64,000 nucleotides of DNA, taken from positions 70,671,454 through 70,735,453 of the forward strand of contig OX388345.1 of assembly GCA_947579665.1 (NCBI GenBank), in the 5' to 3' direction. How positions within the stretch are numbered: position 1 is the first letter of the stretch; the number at the start of each line of letters is the position of its first letter. The stretch is from Sympetrum striolatum. Taxonomy: Eukaryota; Arthropoda; Insecta; Odonata; Libellulidae. Under the pieces are notes generated by a model that saw only the letters and a list, made by a program, of their open reading frames with translations, did no database searches and was not told the DNA's origin. The translations under genes and the position numbers were made by a program. Positions 1 to 12,402 of this stretch are shown piece after piece.

Positions 1-925
1 TTATTTTTTTACCATTCTTGAGACTATATCGTAGAACACTTATGAATTGATCTAGAAATATTACTGAAAGAGTTCCGTCTTCCAGAAAGAGGATATGGCA
101 TCAATTAATGATGCATAAGCGTACGATGTTAGTATGCTTATAACCATCCATTAATCTGCATACATACCCTAGGAGATAAAGCCTTATCAAACACCCTTCA
201 AACTAGATGGCGGCGAAATTGGATCGCTTTTTAAATGGTGAATAAAAAGCCCTTACTCCCCTTTCTCCGGCGCCAGTAGATTTGCGCCGGGATCTCTCGT
301 TACGCAATCTCGGCGATCCCCTTCACATCTTCCGCGAGACCCAATCACTCAAATCCCCTGCGTCATCCGAAGGCCGCTATCGTTTTTGAGGACCCCACTT
401 CGAGAGGCCCCAGAGATTCTTCTTTCATCTTTCCCTTCTCAGCAGGAATCCACCGCATCCCCCTCCCTTGGGGGCACCACCCCCATCAAAAGCCCAATAA
501 CCCTTTCAAGGTGACCTCCAACCCCTTCCTGATACGCTTCCCACACCACCTCCCACTTACGATATCCAGTTTCTTCCTTATTCTTCCTAGTACCAGTTGT
601 CCATTTGTGGAATTAGTCAGCCATTAAACCTGATAGATAAAAAATAATGTCTTTGGTTATGAGATTACCCCATTCAATTTGCATCAGAACTAGGGATGCT
701 AGCTAGGGGCTTTTAGACGCTAGGCGAGGTCCTCATCCACGAAAGGAACCCTTTTCTAGGAATTCTCAGCGAAATACTTCAATTTTTTTCTTTAAGCGCG
801 GTAAGTTCATTAGTTCTTGTTTCCTACTTCTGGAAAGTGCTTCAGTGTATGTTGAGTAAATCCAAATAATATATTTACAGCCTAGATCATATACTTATCG
901 TCGGTGTACCTAGCAAATTAATTTA

Positions 926-963
926 AAGTTTATCAATTACCGTATCAAGTTTATCAATTACCT
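926..963. repeat. 21-bp direct tandem repeat, about two copies
   Basis: A 16-nt word beginning AAGTTTATC starts at 926 and again at 947, a period of 21 bp. It is a minor local duplication with no evident function. Confidence 0.7.
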
Positions 964-1603
964 TAAATCAAATACCCATCACTTTAGATAGAGATACCTC
1001 CTATTATTCCATAGTTTTGCAATTCTTGTCGTCGTGAAGTAACTGAACTTTCTGGGTAGGTTTTTCTATTTATCTCATAAGAAAATGGGATTTTTTCACT
1101 TTTATAGTTTTCACGAGCATCTTCACGATGTGAACTTTACTCTCTGGGGGACTCTGACATCCTAAATCCACCCCTGATAGGGTCGCTGTGGTTCATGAGC
1201 ATCCCCAGAAAATGTCATTCAGTCAAGATATGGAGAAATACTTTGAAATCTCCATAGTCAGTATTGCTTCATAGTGTTCGGTTCATTCCCATTTATTCCT
1301 CCCAATTACGTTTCTAGTTCCTTTCGTTTTAGCCCTTGATTTTGTATCACCTAAAAGGATACAAGTTCAACAAATAAAGGATTTAGTCAATCTTGTATTT
1401 TCATTGCTCTTAGAAGTCGTTATTGCATTCTTATAGTATCTTCATTGAATTTTTTCAACACATTTTTCATGAAAATACTTTGTTATAATATCTCATATGT
1501 GGCTTTGCTGTCTATGAAAGATGGGATAATCTCATACCACTAGGATATCCATCGGATACCACTCCGAAGGCCATCGCTAAACGACACTTATCTCCACCTC
1601 TCT

Positions 1604-1850
1604 TTGCAGTTACATGTATACCATTCCCTTCTTCCTTCTAGTTCCTTTTCCATATATTCTTCCCTGCTTCGTTCCCTATCTCCTCACTGCCTCCTCATCC
1701 GTCATGCTTTATCTCTTCTGCTGTCCATCTCTGCATCACTTCCTATCTGTCTTCCACTCGGTACATCTCTTTCGCCATTTGTCCGTTCCTATCACTCCTC
1801 TTCTCCTCTTCTTCCACGTCCTGGTTCGCCGTCGTTTCAAATCGGTTCCT
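1604..1850 (+). other. pyrimidine-rich tract
   Basis: For about 240 bp the + strand is dominated by C and T without a fixed repeat unit. Overlapping open frames here are a by-product of this composition, which is poor in stop codons, and are not called as genes. Similar tracts recur at about 2950-3200, 6100-6345, 10240-10520, 11370-11530, 51940-52215 and 62790-62960, all pyrimidine-rich on the same strand. Confidence 0.55.
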
Positions 1851-4800
1851 ATTAATTCCTCTATCGTTTCATCTCTTCCGCATCGTGATTTCTGATTTCT
1901 GAAAGATATATTACGCCAAAGCAAATAAAAATGTCTTGCTAAATGGAGAATTTCCTGAAAGAAATTTGTCACTTTGTGTTAGTTATTATATGAAATATAT
2001 TTATGATGGATATCCATTTGGTCAAGCCTCCAGTTACCGATTATATTAGCTATCCCTGTATCATTTTTTCTTCTGTATTTTTATTTCCTTCAATTGTGAT
2101 TTATTTGTCTTATATTTCCTGTCTTATAAATATAATGGTTCAAATGATGCACCTACTTCTAGCGTTCCTCCTAAACTGGAAAGTGGTGCTTGACTTTCAA
2201 ATACACAAAGCTTGGTAAATTCTACTATAAATCCACACTTACAAGTACCACAACATATCGAAAAAAATTAAGATGATCCGAATCAAGACAAATGGTCTTT
2301 ATGGTATGGATTATAGCGTAGTGAGCTAAATATCTTCGTCTACATTTTAAAAATATTAATTGATAAATAAATAAAGTGAATACAAAAATATATTCAAATA
2401 AAGTTGCTATAGAATGATGCACAAGCGTAGCAGAATAGATTCAATAAAATGAGAGATATAAATTTATATCATTCAGCAGTACTTTCATAGTGACAAACAT
2501 GCACTAAACTGAGGCAAAAGTAATTAAAAGATACATTTTCACTAGCCTTTTCCCAAAGATGAAAAAGGAATATTCCATTCGTTGAGATATAGTACCAAGA
2601 AAATTTTTGACACAGAAATAATTCTTGATGTACATGTAAGTACTAAAACATTAACTCAAAACTAGGACAAGTTGTCAAGGGATTATTACCTCGACTTGAA
2701 AGTTCCTTTATTACAAATTTTAATTACTGACACTTCTATGATAGTAGCAACATTATTAACCCTTATTCCATTAATGGATTTATAGCGGTGGTGTTGTATA
2801 CATAATTGTGTCAATGCTCCTTATGTAATTTGTAGAATATATGCCCACCAATATTGGGTTGCGGTAGTTGAATTCATCTCTGTGTCATTCTATTGTTTTC
2901 TCTGTTATATCCGGTCTCCATTACAAACTGATTATTTTCCACAGTCTTAATTTTGTCCCTAACCCCTTTATACTCTTTTCTTCTTGTTGCGCTAATTTCT
3001 CTCAAATTGCCTTCCCCACTTCAGACCCCTTTGTCGGTCTCTTTCTTTCCCCCTCTTCATCGTTGGCATTTCACTCTGAGAATGCTTCGTTCTCACTCTC
3101 ATCAACGCCTCCCCCGCGGCCCTCTTTTTCAGACATCTTTATTTTCTTTTTAATTCCCCCCTCTTTCGAATCTCTTTGTCGTTTTAGACCCCTTGGAAGT
3201 CCCTTTTCCAGTCCAAAATTAGGCTCATCAGGTGTTCCCTTCGATTATGTATCAGCTCTGAACTTGTAGAGGAATAGGCCCACAGCTTCCTCCAAGGAAG
3301 TTGTAGCAGGTTCACTTTTACGCTTATTACTCGATCTTTAATGCCGCAGAGAGTTGACTGCCGATCAAGCTATTGTTTGGCTCAATTTCCTCTAACCTTT
3401 GTCCTTACTTCTATCTCCTACCCCAACTTCCTAACCGACGCAACTCCTAACCCATAAAAGGCTAATAGGGATGTTTTTATTTCTTAGTATAATTGCACCC
3501 ATCGCTTACGGGTGTGTTGATGATTATTATGATGGTGTATTATGGTTGGATTTCTGTTGCCATCATCATTTATAGGGAAATATCGATGTTTTCTTTGCTC
3601 CCATTAGTCTCGAAATATTTATCCTGGACGAAATAATCGAACGGAATAGGTATGAATCTACGATCTGATTATTTCCGTAAATACGGGCGTTAAAGTATTA
3701 TATCAAATTGTATACGATGTTAAATTTGTAATGACGTATTACGAGACGTAACGGGTCTATTTGTATGTACAAAGTTCACATTTGGAATAGGTTTGATCCC
3801 TCAAACGATGTTGGAAATAATTAATAGTTAAATTATTTTAAATTTGATGACGAAATTTGTACTGTTTCAATGAAGATTTTTTTGTTGAAATTATGCTAGT
3901 ACCTAATACAAAATAACTTGCTAATACTGAATACAAAACAAAAATTGTTTGTAAAAATTTTACAACCGTTGTCATTAAATTGATATTTCTGTATCATGTT
4001 CCACTAAATATAGCTGTCAACCATTTATTTCAACGACAAATGGTAAGGATATCTTTCTTACTCTTCTTTAGTTAATCTCTAAACAAGAACATGTAAAATT
4101 TCTTGCAGGAGTTCTTTATAATTTGTTGTGCCAAGGGATTGTACGTCATCAAGAATGCATCTGTTAAATTTCTTCACTTTAATTTTTAGCTCGTAACTCC
4201 AGGAAGAACATACAAATGTAAGATGCATTCCGAGAAAAATGTTTCCTAAATTGACCTCGACAATAGGGTACGAATAAGTGTACCATCGATAGGTTGGGGG
4301 GGAGGGGGGGTTATGTGCTTTGTGGAGCTAAAATTATCTTAATTTTTTCGATTCCTGCCGTCTAAATTTGTGAAAAGAGTTCATTTCCATTCATGAAAGC
4401 GGCTGTGTCCTTCTTCTTTCTTGGTGCACCAGTACTGAAGTCGTATCCAGGCAACAAATCTCTCCACGTTTGAAACTTCTTTGGAATTCCATAATATTTA
4501 CAATACCTCGAGACCGAAGCATGCGCCCAGCTGTCGTTATCCCCACTTGCAGAAACCTTCGCTAAATAGTCTCACGTCTTGCGTCACAACGTCCTCAAAT
4601 GATTACGAAATTACTCAAGAGAAAAGAGAGCCTTTTTTTTCTGTATTAAGCATTCCCCCGTCGGAGTGATATAATGCAATTCCGCTGTCGTTCCCTTCTC
4701 CTCAGCCGTGACTTCCGTGAACCGGCTGATCGGAGAGAAGCGAAATTCTTTCCCCGTGACTCATTTGGGAGAAAAAATGAAATAGGTGGATTAGAGAAAA

Positions 4801-6099
4801 AAGGAGTTGCGGCATAGACCTTGCCCAGGAGAACGAACGCTTCGAATCCCACGCTGGCTTTTCCTCTATAGCAGGAGGAGAGTGGTTTTGCCCTTTCTTT
4901 CTCGAGAGGGAATGGGTTAAGCATGGAGCTCTCGCATTAAAAAAGAAAGGGTCAGACTGCTTTAGTCGTTTAACTCTGCTCTTTCTTAGCGTGGCTCTTT
5001 ATATTTCTATTTCTTTTACGTCTATTCATTTTCTTTGACACGGAAATCTACTACATTGCGTTCACCATTCCTTATTGATTTCCACCATTCCATCTTTTTA
5101 TTCTATTAATTTTTACTCTTCATTCTCGGAATTTTAGGACTATCTCAATCTTAGACAAATTAAACATAAAAATAATGAATTATGAACAAATGCAATGCTC
5201 CCTACTTTCGATGAATTTGGCCAATAATCAATATTTATAATGTTTTGGTCATTATGCAATACTGATTTAATGCCATCCCCCTAAAGGTAAAGAACAATAA
5301 TATGAATGTATCTAACTCAGAACATAATATTTAATTGCCAAGAAGCTACTAAATTTGTATATACCTTAATATCCATTGCCTTTCTTTTCAACTCTTCAGG
5401 CATCTGCCACTCAAGTATTTCTACTCCTATAACTACGTATGCTAATAGAATTCCGAAGGAAAAACGGACATTAAACATGTCTGACAGGATCATAAATAAA
5501 TAGCAAGGGCAATAGTCATTGAATTATTTAAAAGGCGGTATTAGTTACCCTGAAGTAAAGAATCAAGCGTTACTTAGGAATTATAGGCTGCATTAGCCTA
5601 GCGTAAAGTAAAACTCTTGCCAATGTGACAATAATCGATTTAGAACACAAGTAAGTCGTAGTTTATGCAAGCACACAACTAAACTATAAACATAATGAGT
5701 GAATACGTCATGACATGATTATCCAATTTAATTTCACTATCCTTCTTTAACACCACATCTTTGCTACTTCTAATTTTCCATTCCCTAAAACTTATATAGC
5801 CTATTCTTCACAGTCTTACCATGTGTGTACATAATGTTCATTTATAATATTTTAATTTGTTGTATTATAACAATGTATGTAATTAACGTAATAGATGTAA
5901 CTTTGGAAGCGTTCGCTAACATCTAAGCTCGAAAAATTTGCTATTTCATGTTGTTTTTTGGAATCGGCACTTTTCCATCGCTCTTGCACTAGATGAAAGA
6001 TTACATTTGCATTGATAAACTTTCTATTTCCTATAAATCAGCCCCGGATTATTCTCCTTGTAACAGTCTACATATTAAGCAGAGAAAGATTTTCATGCC

Positions 6100-6345
6100 C
6101 ATGTAACCAGCTTCCCTTCACAATCTTCCAGATTCTCTCCCTCGCTCCTATCGGTACATCGTCTGAATTCTTCCTTCTTTTTAAATCTCTACTTCACTCT
6201 CCCTTTTTAATTCCCTGCCCGCCATTCACTTTTCCCTTTCGAATTCTTCGACTCGTCCTTGCCTTTCTGCTCCCATTTTCTTTCTTTCCATTAAGAGCTT
6301 CCAGGACTCCTCCATATGGATTCCTTTTTCCTCCGAAACTGGCGA
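6100..6345 (+). other. pyrimidine-rich tract
   Basis: This is C/T-dominated DNA of the same type as the tract at 1604-1850. The 116-residue ORF across it is Phe/Leu/Pro/Ser-rich and resembles no family I know, so I treat it as compositional. Confidence 0.5.
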
Positions 6346-6477
6346 ATGGCTCTCCCCATTAAAAGGAACGGTTATCTCCCCAAGAATTGGGTTTCATTAT
6401 TTTTCTCCCATTTGGGAATGTTATCTAGGTTAACATGGTTCAGCTAGTGAAGAGATGCTAGAAAGTTGATTGGGTTT

Positions 6478-6844
6478 ATGGTAGTTATGTGAGGTTTTTT
6501 AAAGGTAAGGGATGCAGCGTTGCCACAATTCACCGGGTAATTTCTATAGAAAACATAAAAATCCTTAATTTTCATCGTAGAGCGTAGATCAAAAGACGCA
6601 TGTACTAGTCTGAAGAAGAAGGATACGACGGAGATATCAAATTGTTGTATATTGCAATTGTTTATAAGTTTTCAAATCGTACTGCACACCTTTGTTTACC
6701 TCTTGGTCTGATAAATCCTGCTGCCTGCTGATAAGTCCCGGTCCCTTATCAGCTCCGAGCTCGAGTCGTGGGAAAAAAACTGTGATAAAGCTGCAAAAAT
6801 GGCACCTAGGGATGGACCTTTAAAAAACCTCACATAACTACCAT
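6478..6844. mobile_element. 367-bp element with perfect 29-bp inverted ends
   Basis: The 29 bp at 6478-6506 (starting ATGGTAGTTATGTGAGG) are the exact reverse complement of 6816-6844. The 309 bp between contain no recognised coding sequence. Perfect long inverted ends around a short non-coding core are typical of non-autonomous DNA transposons (MITEs). No convincing target-site duplication is visible, so the superfamily is unknown and a chance or rearranged inverted repeat is still possible. A small open frame at 6696-6971 runs out of the element and is not a gene candidate. Confidence 0.6.
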
Positions 6845-9800
6845 TAACCGTTGATTTTATTATAGGTCGTACTATCTTCCATTTCATTCCTTTTTCTAGA
6901 TTATTGAGCAGCTCATATAGTTTTGTTATTGGTATAACGATAGGAATGCCATGGACTTCGTTGAGTGACAATAGTAATAAACCGTGTTTACTCTGACGAG
7001 ACTTATTGTGAGACTACAGTTAGTAAAGATAGTTTCTGCCTACAGCTTTTCCATAATCATTCTTATTGATTTGATGTTATTGACATTGATGGTGATAAGC
7101 ACAAGAAGTTGATTAGTTCCTTTATTTTAGAAAAGTAATTTTAGTGGTGATATTTGTTTTCTATGGATTCGAGTCGGTGATTGCTAAAATGGAATTTATT
7201 CCTTTGATTTTAATCTCTGCGTTTTACTGGAAATTCTCCAAAATAGATCATTTTCTATATTGCTTTGTAGATCATTAATAGATCCACTATAAGAAAATTC
7301 TATGAAATAGTATTTTTTTAAGTGTGTTGCGCCATTATTTTTCCATCCTAAGTTATGTTACCGATTTTCTAACTCAAAGAAAAAATTATCCCTTAAAATT
7401 TCCACATTTCTAGTTAGATATATTGAAATACTGTTGCCTCATATTTTACCCATAACTTTAAACAAGTGTATGTTCCTACATACGGAATATGCGGTTTATT
7501 CACCCAGTAACGTAGACGAATGCTGGATTTTGAGAATACCTATCATCGATACAGGCTAACAACACTGTGCTATCGTAAAATGTTTTAAATTTTTTAGATT
7601 AAATTATTAAACATTTCTTCAAAGAAAAATTATCATTTGTTTACTGGAATAATCAAAATTAAATTAAAAGGAGACGTAAAGCTGTATATTTGACGTTTTT
7701 GAATAGGGTGTATGTTCCTTTTACTCTCCTTGAATATGCAGCTCTGTTCTCCATCGTAAGCTGTGGAAAACCACTTTTCGTTGCCGGCGGACGCATAGAT
7801 AACAGTAACTGTCTTCATTCCCGTACCCTTCAGCCACGCATTTGGAACACGCAAATATTTCCATCCTCTGGAAATATCGAGGAAATTCCCACTTCTCGCA
7901 ACGGGAAATTCCGCTTCGCAGATCCGTCCGTACCCTTCAATCTTCTCCAGCGGTCCGACTTTTCCTCTTTTTACCGCCAGAGTGCCTTTTGATCTCGCAA
8001 TAAGATTATTCCGATAAGCAGCTTACGTATTCAATCCGATGGCGTCCATGGTACCACTTCTTCTATTAGGGTCTCAATGACATCTCCCTTTTTAATTCCA
8101 CGGATAATTTTTTTCTCCCGGTGCATTCCGGTTATATTGAGAGGTCCCCCTTTGTGCACATAATCTCTATCCCCGCAGTTTCGCCACCGTGGTGTGGGTG
8201 AATGGGCGGTGCTCTTCCGGGATGTTAATAGTCCATCTAATGGCTTTACCCCCACCGGAGAGGGCATCCTACGTCAGCGGCTGATGCTTATTCCTCACGT
8301 TCCCATTATTTCGCACCCCTTCGGCTCCGCCGGTTGTCCCAATCTTGGCTTTGCAGACCGACGACGTCACCTGGCCCCCCTATGGCTTTTTATATCTGCA
8401 GAATTATATGCTTTGCGTCGCTTCTTTCCCAGTGGAGACAGTATCTAACGTATGGTTGCTTTGATTCGCTCACATCTGCTTTAGCAGACGAAAGCTCTGA
8501 ATTTGATATTTCGGTGTTGGTATTCTGCAATATCTCTCCCATCGGATGTTTTTCAGCTATGGATAATTTATGCTGATTATTTTATCATATTTTTTCATGG
8601 TCGTATATTCTTCTTACATTTTTTACCTACCTATAAGAATTATAAGTTATTTCTGTCTAAATTAATTGAGCTCATTAGTGTTTAGAAGGTGAGCTGTCTT
8701 GAGCCAGTGAAGTACGATTTATTTCGATAAAGAGGTGCAAAAAACACGATTTAAAAAAATTTATTGAATACAGTGATGTTTGAAGATCACTGTACATATT
8801 AATATTCAAACGTCGTAAACTATCAAGGCAACGGTTATGAGATTTGGCATCAGTTAAGATCGCGATATAAGATATAAGAATATTCAAGTTTTAGTAATTC
8901 CCATCTTATAGTTAATATCATTCTTCAATTAAAAATATTGTAATATTTTATTCCTTCTTCGTAATTTTTACAATGAGCAGCTATCTCGGTTTCCATTTTT
9001 CTAGCCTCGACCACTCAGTTTATTTAGTCTCATTCATTTTAACAATCAGTATCATTTGAATTCGTTTCAGATGTTATTTATTACTTCCGACTATCATTAA
9101 TTACCAATTCTTTTTGTCTCTCTGAAATCTATGTGACTTACATGAATATATATAGTCTGAATTTCGCTCAATAAATCACGTCTTTTTTATTGTATCAGTT
9201 CTTCGTTGTTGTAATGACGCCTTGACAATACTAAAGGGATTGGTGACCCAGTTTGTCACACATGAGTTAAGTATGCCTGTCGAACTACCGACACACGCAA
9301 AAACGGTGGCTGAAATAAACTTTTTCGGTTAAAAATAAAATGGCAAGCTCTCTAAATTTGAGTGGTTCAGATGTTGCTTGTTTCTCGTCACTCGCTTTGT
9401 TTATGTTGCTAACATTTCGGGTGGCGTCACTAACTGGTTTACGTGACCATAAAATGCGCTCACCAAAATAGCACCCATTCGTCTCTCTTTTTCCTGTTTT
9501 CCTTCTCATCGTTTTATTTCTTTCCCTTCCGTTCTTTAGAGTTATCTTCATTCTTTACTTATCTATTGCTTATTGATTAGTAAAGAATGCTTTGAATATT
9601 TACTTTACTGTACATAATAATTCACCCTAAAATAGTTTTATCTCTATGATCAAACGAAATGACAACCTCCTTATTTAATTTTATGATTTGATTATTTGTC
9701 GTATTAGTATCTAAAATATAGCTGACTGCGGATCTAATTTTCACAGCTCACTACCGACTAAAGAAATGTATGTTCAACAAGCTATGGAACATTAGTTCTT

Positions 9801-11603
9801 TGCAGTTTATTTATTATGTAAATTCCTTTAAAATTGCCATTAGCTTTTATGCTTTGATCGATTTTTCTCTTTATTTCAACCTTCCCTGCACATGTTGCTG
9901 ATTTTTACACCACCATCTCTTTGTGGGCGTTTGTCTGCAGTGGAATTATTTCTGTGATTAAAATTAACGTATTTTTTTAATTCGCTCCACAAAACTATGC
10001 TTTTTTCCATTATTCTTCTTTATTTCCACTTTATTTGTTAAGTTATCTGTGCATAACATTGTTGAGATTTTGCTTTCGTGTTTATTATAGAAGGGTTAAA
10101 TGATGTTTGTAATTCAGGTTATTCATTTTCGGACGAGATGTGATGTGATGTGTGCTTCAGTTCATTGAACGTAGTCTGCGCCTAGTGATTGTTCTAGGTT
10201 CGCTTTTGGGTTATCTCCTCTTCCTGATGTAATTGAAAAAATTCCCTTGCCATATCTTTATAGGAGAATATCATCCGTTTCTTTCTCTGCCTCATTTCCT
10301 TCTACATCATTATTTACTCCCCTCTTCCTTCTATATTCAGCTTTTTATCTCTTCATTTTGTTCATCGCTCCATTTTCCTCCTTCAGTGTCCACATCCCTC
10401 CTCCTGTTCTTACCTTTTCATATCTTCTTTTCTCATTTTAGCATCCCCTTCCCTGCTTCCCCACTCTCTCACGTCTCCAAGTTTCAATCTTCTCTCGCGG
10501 TACCTTTTATTTCCGTTTTTGCCTTCCTGTTGCTTACTTTGTATGAGATTTTTGTCATCTCTTGCTCTTAAAACCCGCCTTGAAACAATAAGCATACGAG
10601 CCCCAGGAATCTGCAATCGCATGGGAGTTTGGATTCTAGAGTGTCGGGAAGTTAAAAATGCCTGAAACTAAATAAAATGAAAATGTTTATATTTTCGACT
10701 TACAGGCGTTTAATATTTGTAGTTGTTTATAAATGGCAATGAGATATCAAGCTATTCAACAATTGGTGAACTAGTTCAGATACTCTTCAACAATGATTTG
10801 CTGCAGATTAATGAAACAATGAATAATAAATATGAATGCTAATTATAAATAACGATACTAATTGTAAGTTATTCGATGATCGTTGAAGTTTCTCTGATAT
10901 TCCTCAGCAGTTATTTACGGTAGATTATTGAAACAAGGAGTAACTTCTAATTGTTGCAGCTATTGAAATTCGGAGACAGTTAAGACAATAACAAACGTCA
11001 GGAAGATGTATATTTATTAAAACTAAAATTTAGTAAGAAAAAATTGAGAGCGTTGTATGAAACAAGAATGTACGTGAATATGGTGGAAATTCGAGTCTGC
11101 AATTATAACGGCAATGTATAAATATTAATAAATAAACGATGAATACCTTGTGATTGTTGAACCTAATGCAGCCCACAAACCAACGCTGCGAAGATTTAAT
11201 ACTATTAAAACTTACAATTTTGTTGCGATTACTATGAGAACGTAGTACGCTCCTAACAAAAATGTACGTTGTTATGGTAACAATCCAAGTCTACCGCGTG
11301 TCAACAATTAAAGGAGCGAGTAAATTTTGTCGCAACGTTGCCACACGTCTAAAGTCAGCTAAAACTCGGTTCTCTCTGTATTTAACTCTATTTCTCCTTC
11401 CAACTCTCCTCCCAGCAAGTATTTCGCTCCCACTTCTATTTCTTGAACTTTTTCTCCCTCTATTTATACCCCCTGTTTATGCCTCCCTTTGCCTTCCTTG
11501 TTCTTTTCTTGATACTTCTTTCCGCAAAGCGTTCTCCAACGAGTGCACGAGCGAGTAAGTGGATCGAGTCCTCGCCAGAAAAAAATATAAACATCTTTTC
11601 TAG
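6845..11603. other. gene-free spacer
   Basis: No gene is recognised. The part at about 7780-8440 is clearly GC- and CpG-richer than its flanks and carries several short overlapping ORFs on both strands, none resembling a known protein. AT-rich unique DNA follows to about 10200. Pyrimidine tracts lie at about 10240-10520 and 11370-11530. A group of CAACAAT/ATTGTTG words lies at 10750-11010. A weak 9-bp stem (ATTCTTTAC) with a 20-nt loop lies near 9550-9587. Confidence 0.55.
7780..8440. other. GC/CpG-rich island, possible conserved non-coding element
   Basis: About 650 bp are much richer in G+C and CpG than the surrounding AT-rich DNA. The boundaries are read by eye. The ORFs inside are short, overlap on both strands and match no family I recognise. 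This may be an enhancer-like conserved block or an unrecognised exon; the sequence alone does not decide. Confidence 0.4.
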
Positions 11604-11990
11604 TTAATAATAATAAAACACTATATTCAGGGCGAGATTGAGACCATAAGGTCTCTAACCCTTCGTCATATAAATTTTTAAAAATGATATAGCTTGAAAA
11701 AAGGACACAGAAGAATACTACTTTGTGGATTTACAAAGCCTAATTTAAGAGCTTAGGGGTCACAAATTACGTAACTCAAAATTCTCCAATTTTCAACCCC
11801 CCCCTCTCCCCACGTAATGCCTGCCCCCCCTCCCCCAAATTGCGTTACGTAATTTGTGTACGGCCCCTCAGAAAAATATTTCATCTACAGGAAAACACCC
11901 TCAAGAAGGGGCGTGTGAAAAACCTGTGGAACCTACAAATAGGAAAACTGAATTTATTGATGAAATCAGATTAAATGAGATTTAAAAGAC
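11604..11990 (-). mobile_element. LINE-type 3' end (repeat D, copy 1), split by a MITE
   Basis: Two blocks match the repeat at 55000-55235. One is around 11629-11680, sharing GGCGAGATTGAGAC. The other is around 11885-11935, sharing AGGAAAACACCC and the GGTGTGAAAAA-type run. Read on the minus strand the element ends in an ATT/TTA-rich tail (about 11604-11618), as expected of a non-LTR retrotransposon 3' UTR. The inserted 11755-11868 element separates the blocks; without it the spacing (about 90 bp) agrees with copy 2 (about 106 bp). The upstream limit on the minus strand is uncertain, and the A-rich DNA to about 12180 may also belong. Confidence 0.55.
11755..11868. mobile_element. 114-bp inverted-repeat MITE with C-rich core
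   Basis: The ends are inverted copies of each other: the left end has AGGGG followed by CACAAATTACGTAAC, and the right end is its complement with a short insertion (GTTACGTAATTTGTG, then ACGG and CCCCT). The middle holds two C-runs. The element interrupts repeat D, and removing it restores collinearity with the second D copy. If the ends are placed at 11756 and 11867, the flanks are TTA and TCA, an imperfect 3-bp candidate duplication. Similar ACGTAATTTGTG-ended repeats are, from memory, widespread in insects. The superfamily is not assigned. Confidence 0.75.
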
Positions 11991-12189
11991 AAGAAGACAA
12001 ATCAATAATATCATGCGATAACAAGAAGAGGAAAAAGAACTAATAGTTATGTATTTAAATGTAACTAAAAATAGACTGATAAACAAACTAATAAATAAAC
12101 AATTAATAAAAACGGTCTAAACAATTAAAAAAGACAAAAAGAAGAAAATAATAAACTATAGAAGATAAAAAAAAAACAATTTAAAATAC

Positions 12190-12320
12190 ATTCATGGGGG
12201 CTTCCGGATAGTCATTTGGGAAGCGTGTTTGTCTTTGTGGACAGCGGTCCCGGGTTCGATTTTCGGTCGGACCAATGTGTGAAATGACCTAAGCTGTCGG
12301 AGTACTTCTGATAAACTATG
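12190..12320 (+). repeat. tRNA-derived SINE (family B, copy 1)
   Basis: A tRNA-like part runs to about 12273 with a good Pol III B-box (GGTTCGATTTT, next to the consensus GGTTCRANNCC) inside a CCCGGG-flanked T-arm. A body follows that shares ATGACCTAA and TGTCG words, in the same order and spacing, with the minus-strand copy at 34745-34862. The A-box side is weak. The element ends about where an AATAAAG word occurs and then abuts a fragment of the hairpin-flanked family. Confidence 0.6.
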
Positions 12321-12341
12321 GAAATAAAGTTTTACTTAAAA

Positions 12342-12396
12342 GGAAAGTAGGAGACCTGGGTTCGAGTCCCAGTCAAGACATTATTTTTCACTTCTT
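12342..12396 (+). repeat. tRNA-like repeat, family A, 3' half
   Basis: From GGAAAGTAGGAGACCTGGG through the T-arm (GGTTCGAGTCC B-box) to the TTATTTTTCACTTCT end, this matches the minus-strand reading of the complete element at 36421-36546 with only a few differences. The 5' half, including the A-box region and the left inverted repeat, is missing. It directly follows SINE B copy 1. Confidence 0.7.
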
Positions 12397-12402
12397 GAAT
12401 CA

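Larger units (their letters stand above)
1..6477. other. gene-free spacer with GC-rich islands
   Basis: I recognise no gene here. The stretch is AT-rich, with a sharply GC/CpG-richer patch at about 230-545 and a second at about 4660-4920. A G-run of 15 nt broken by one A lies near 4295-4310. Short ORFs here come from pyrimidine-rich DNA and have Ser/Leu/Phe/Pro-rich low-complexity products. No splice-bounded coding block, tRNA or transposase was seen. Confidence 0.6.

Noticed and set aside
640..720. TCTTTGGTTAT word resembling the start of miR-9
   Set aside because: Only about 11 nt agree, the remainder differs and no hairpin with a matching star arm is visible.
4295..4310. G-run as a G-quadruplex
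   Set aside because: There are two G-runs joined by one A with no further tracts. It could pair in other ways, and there is no gene nearby to give it meaning.
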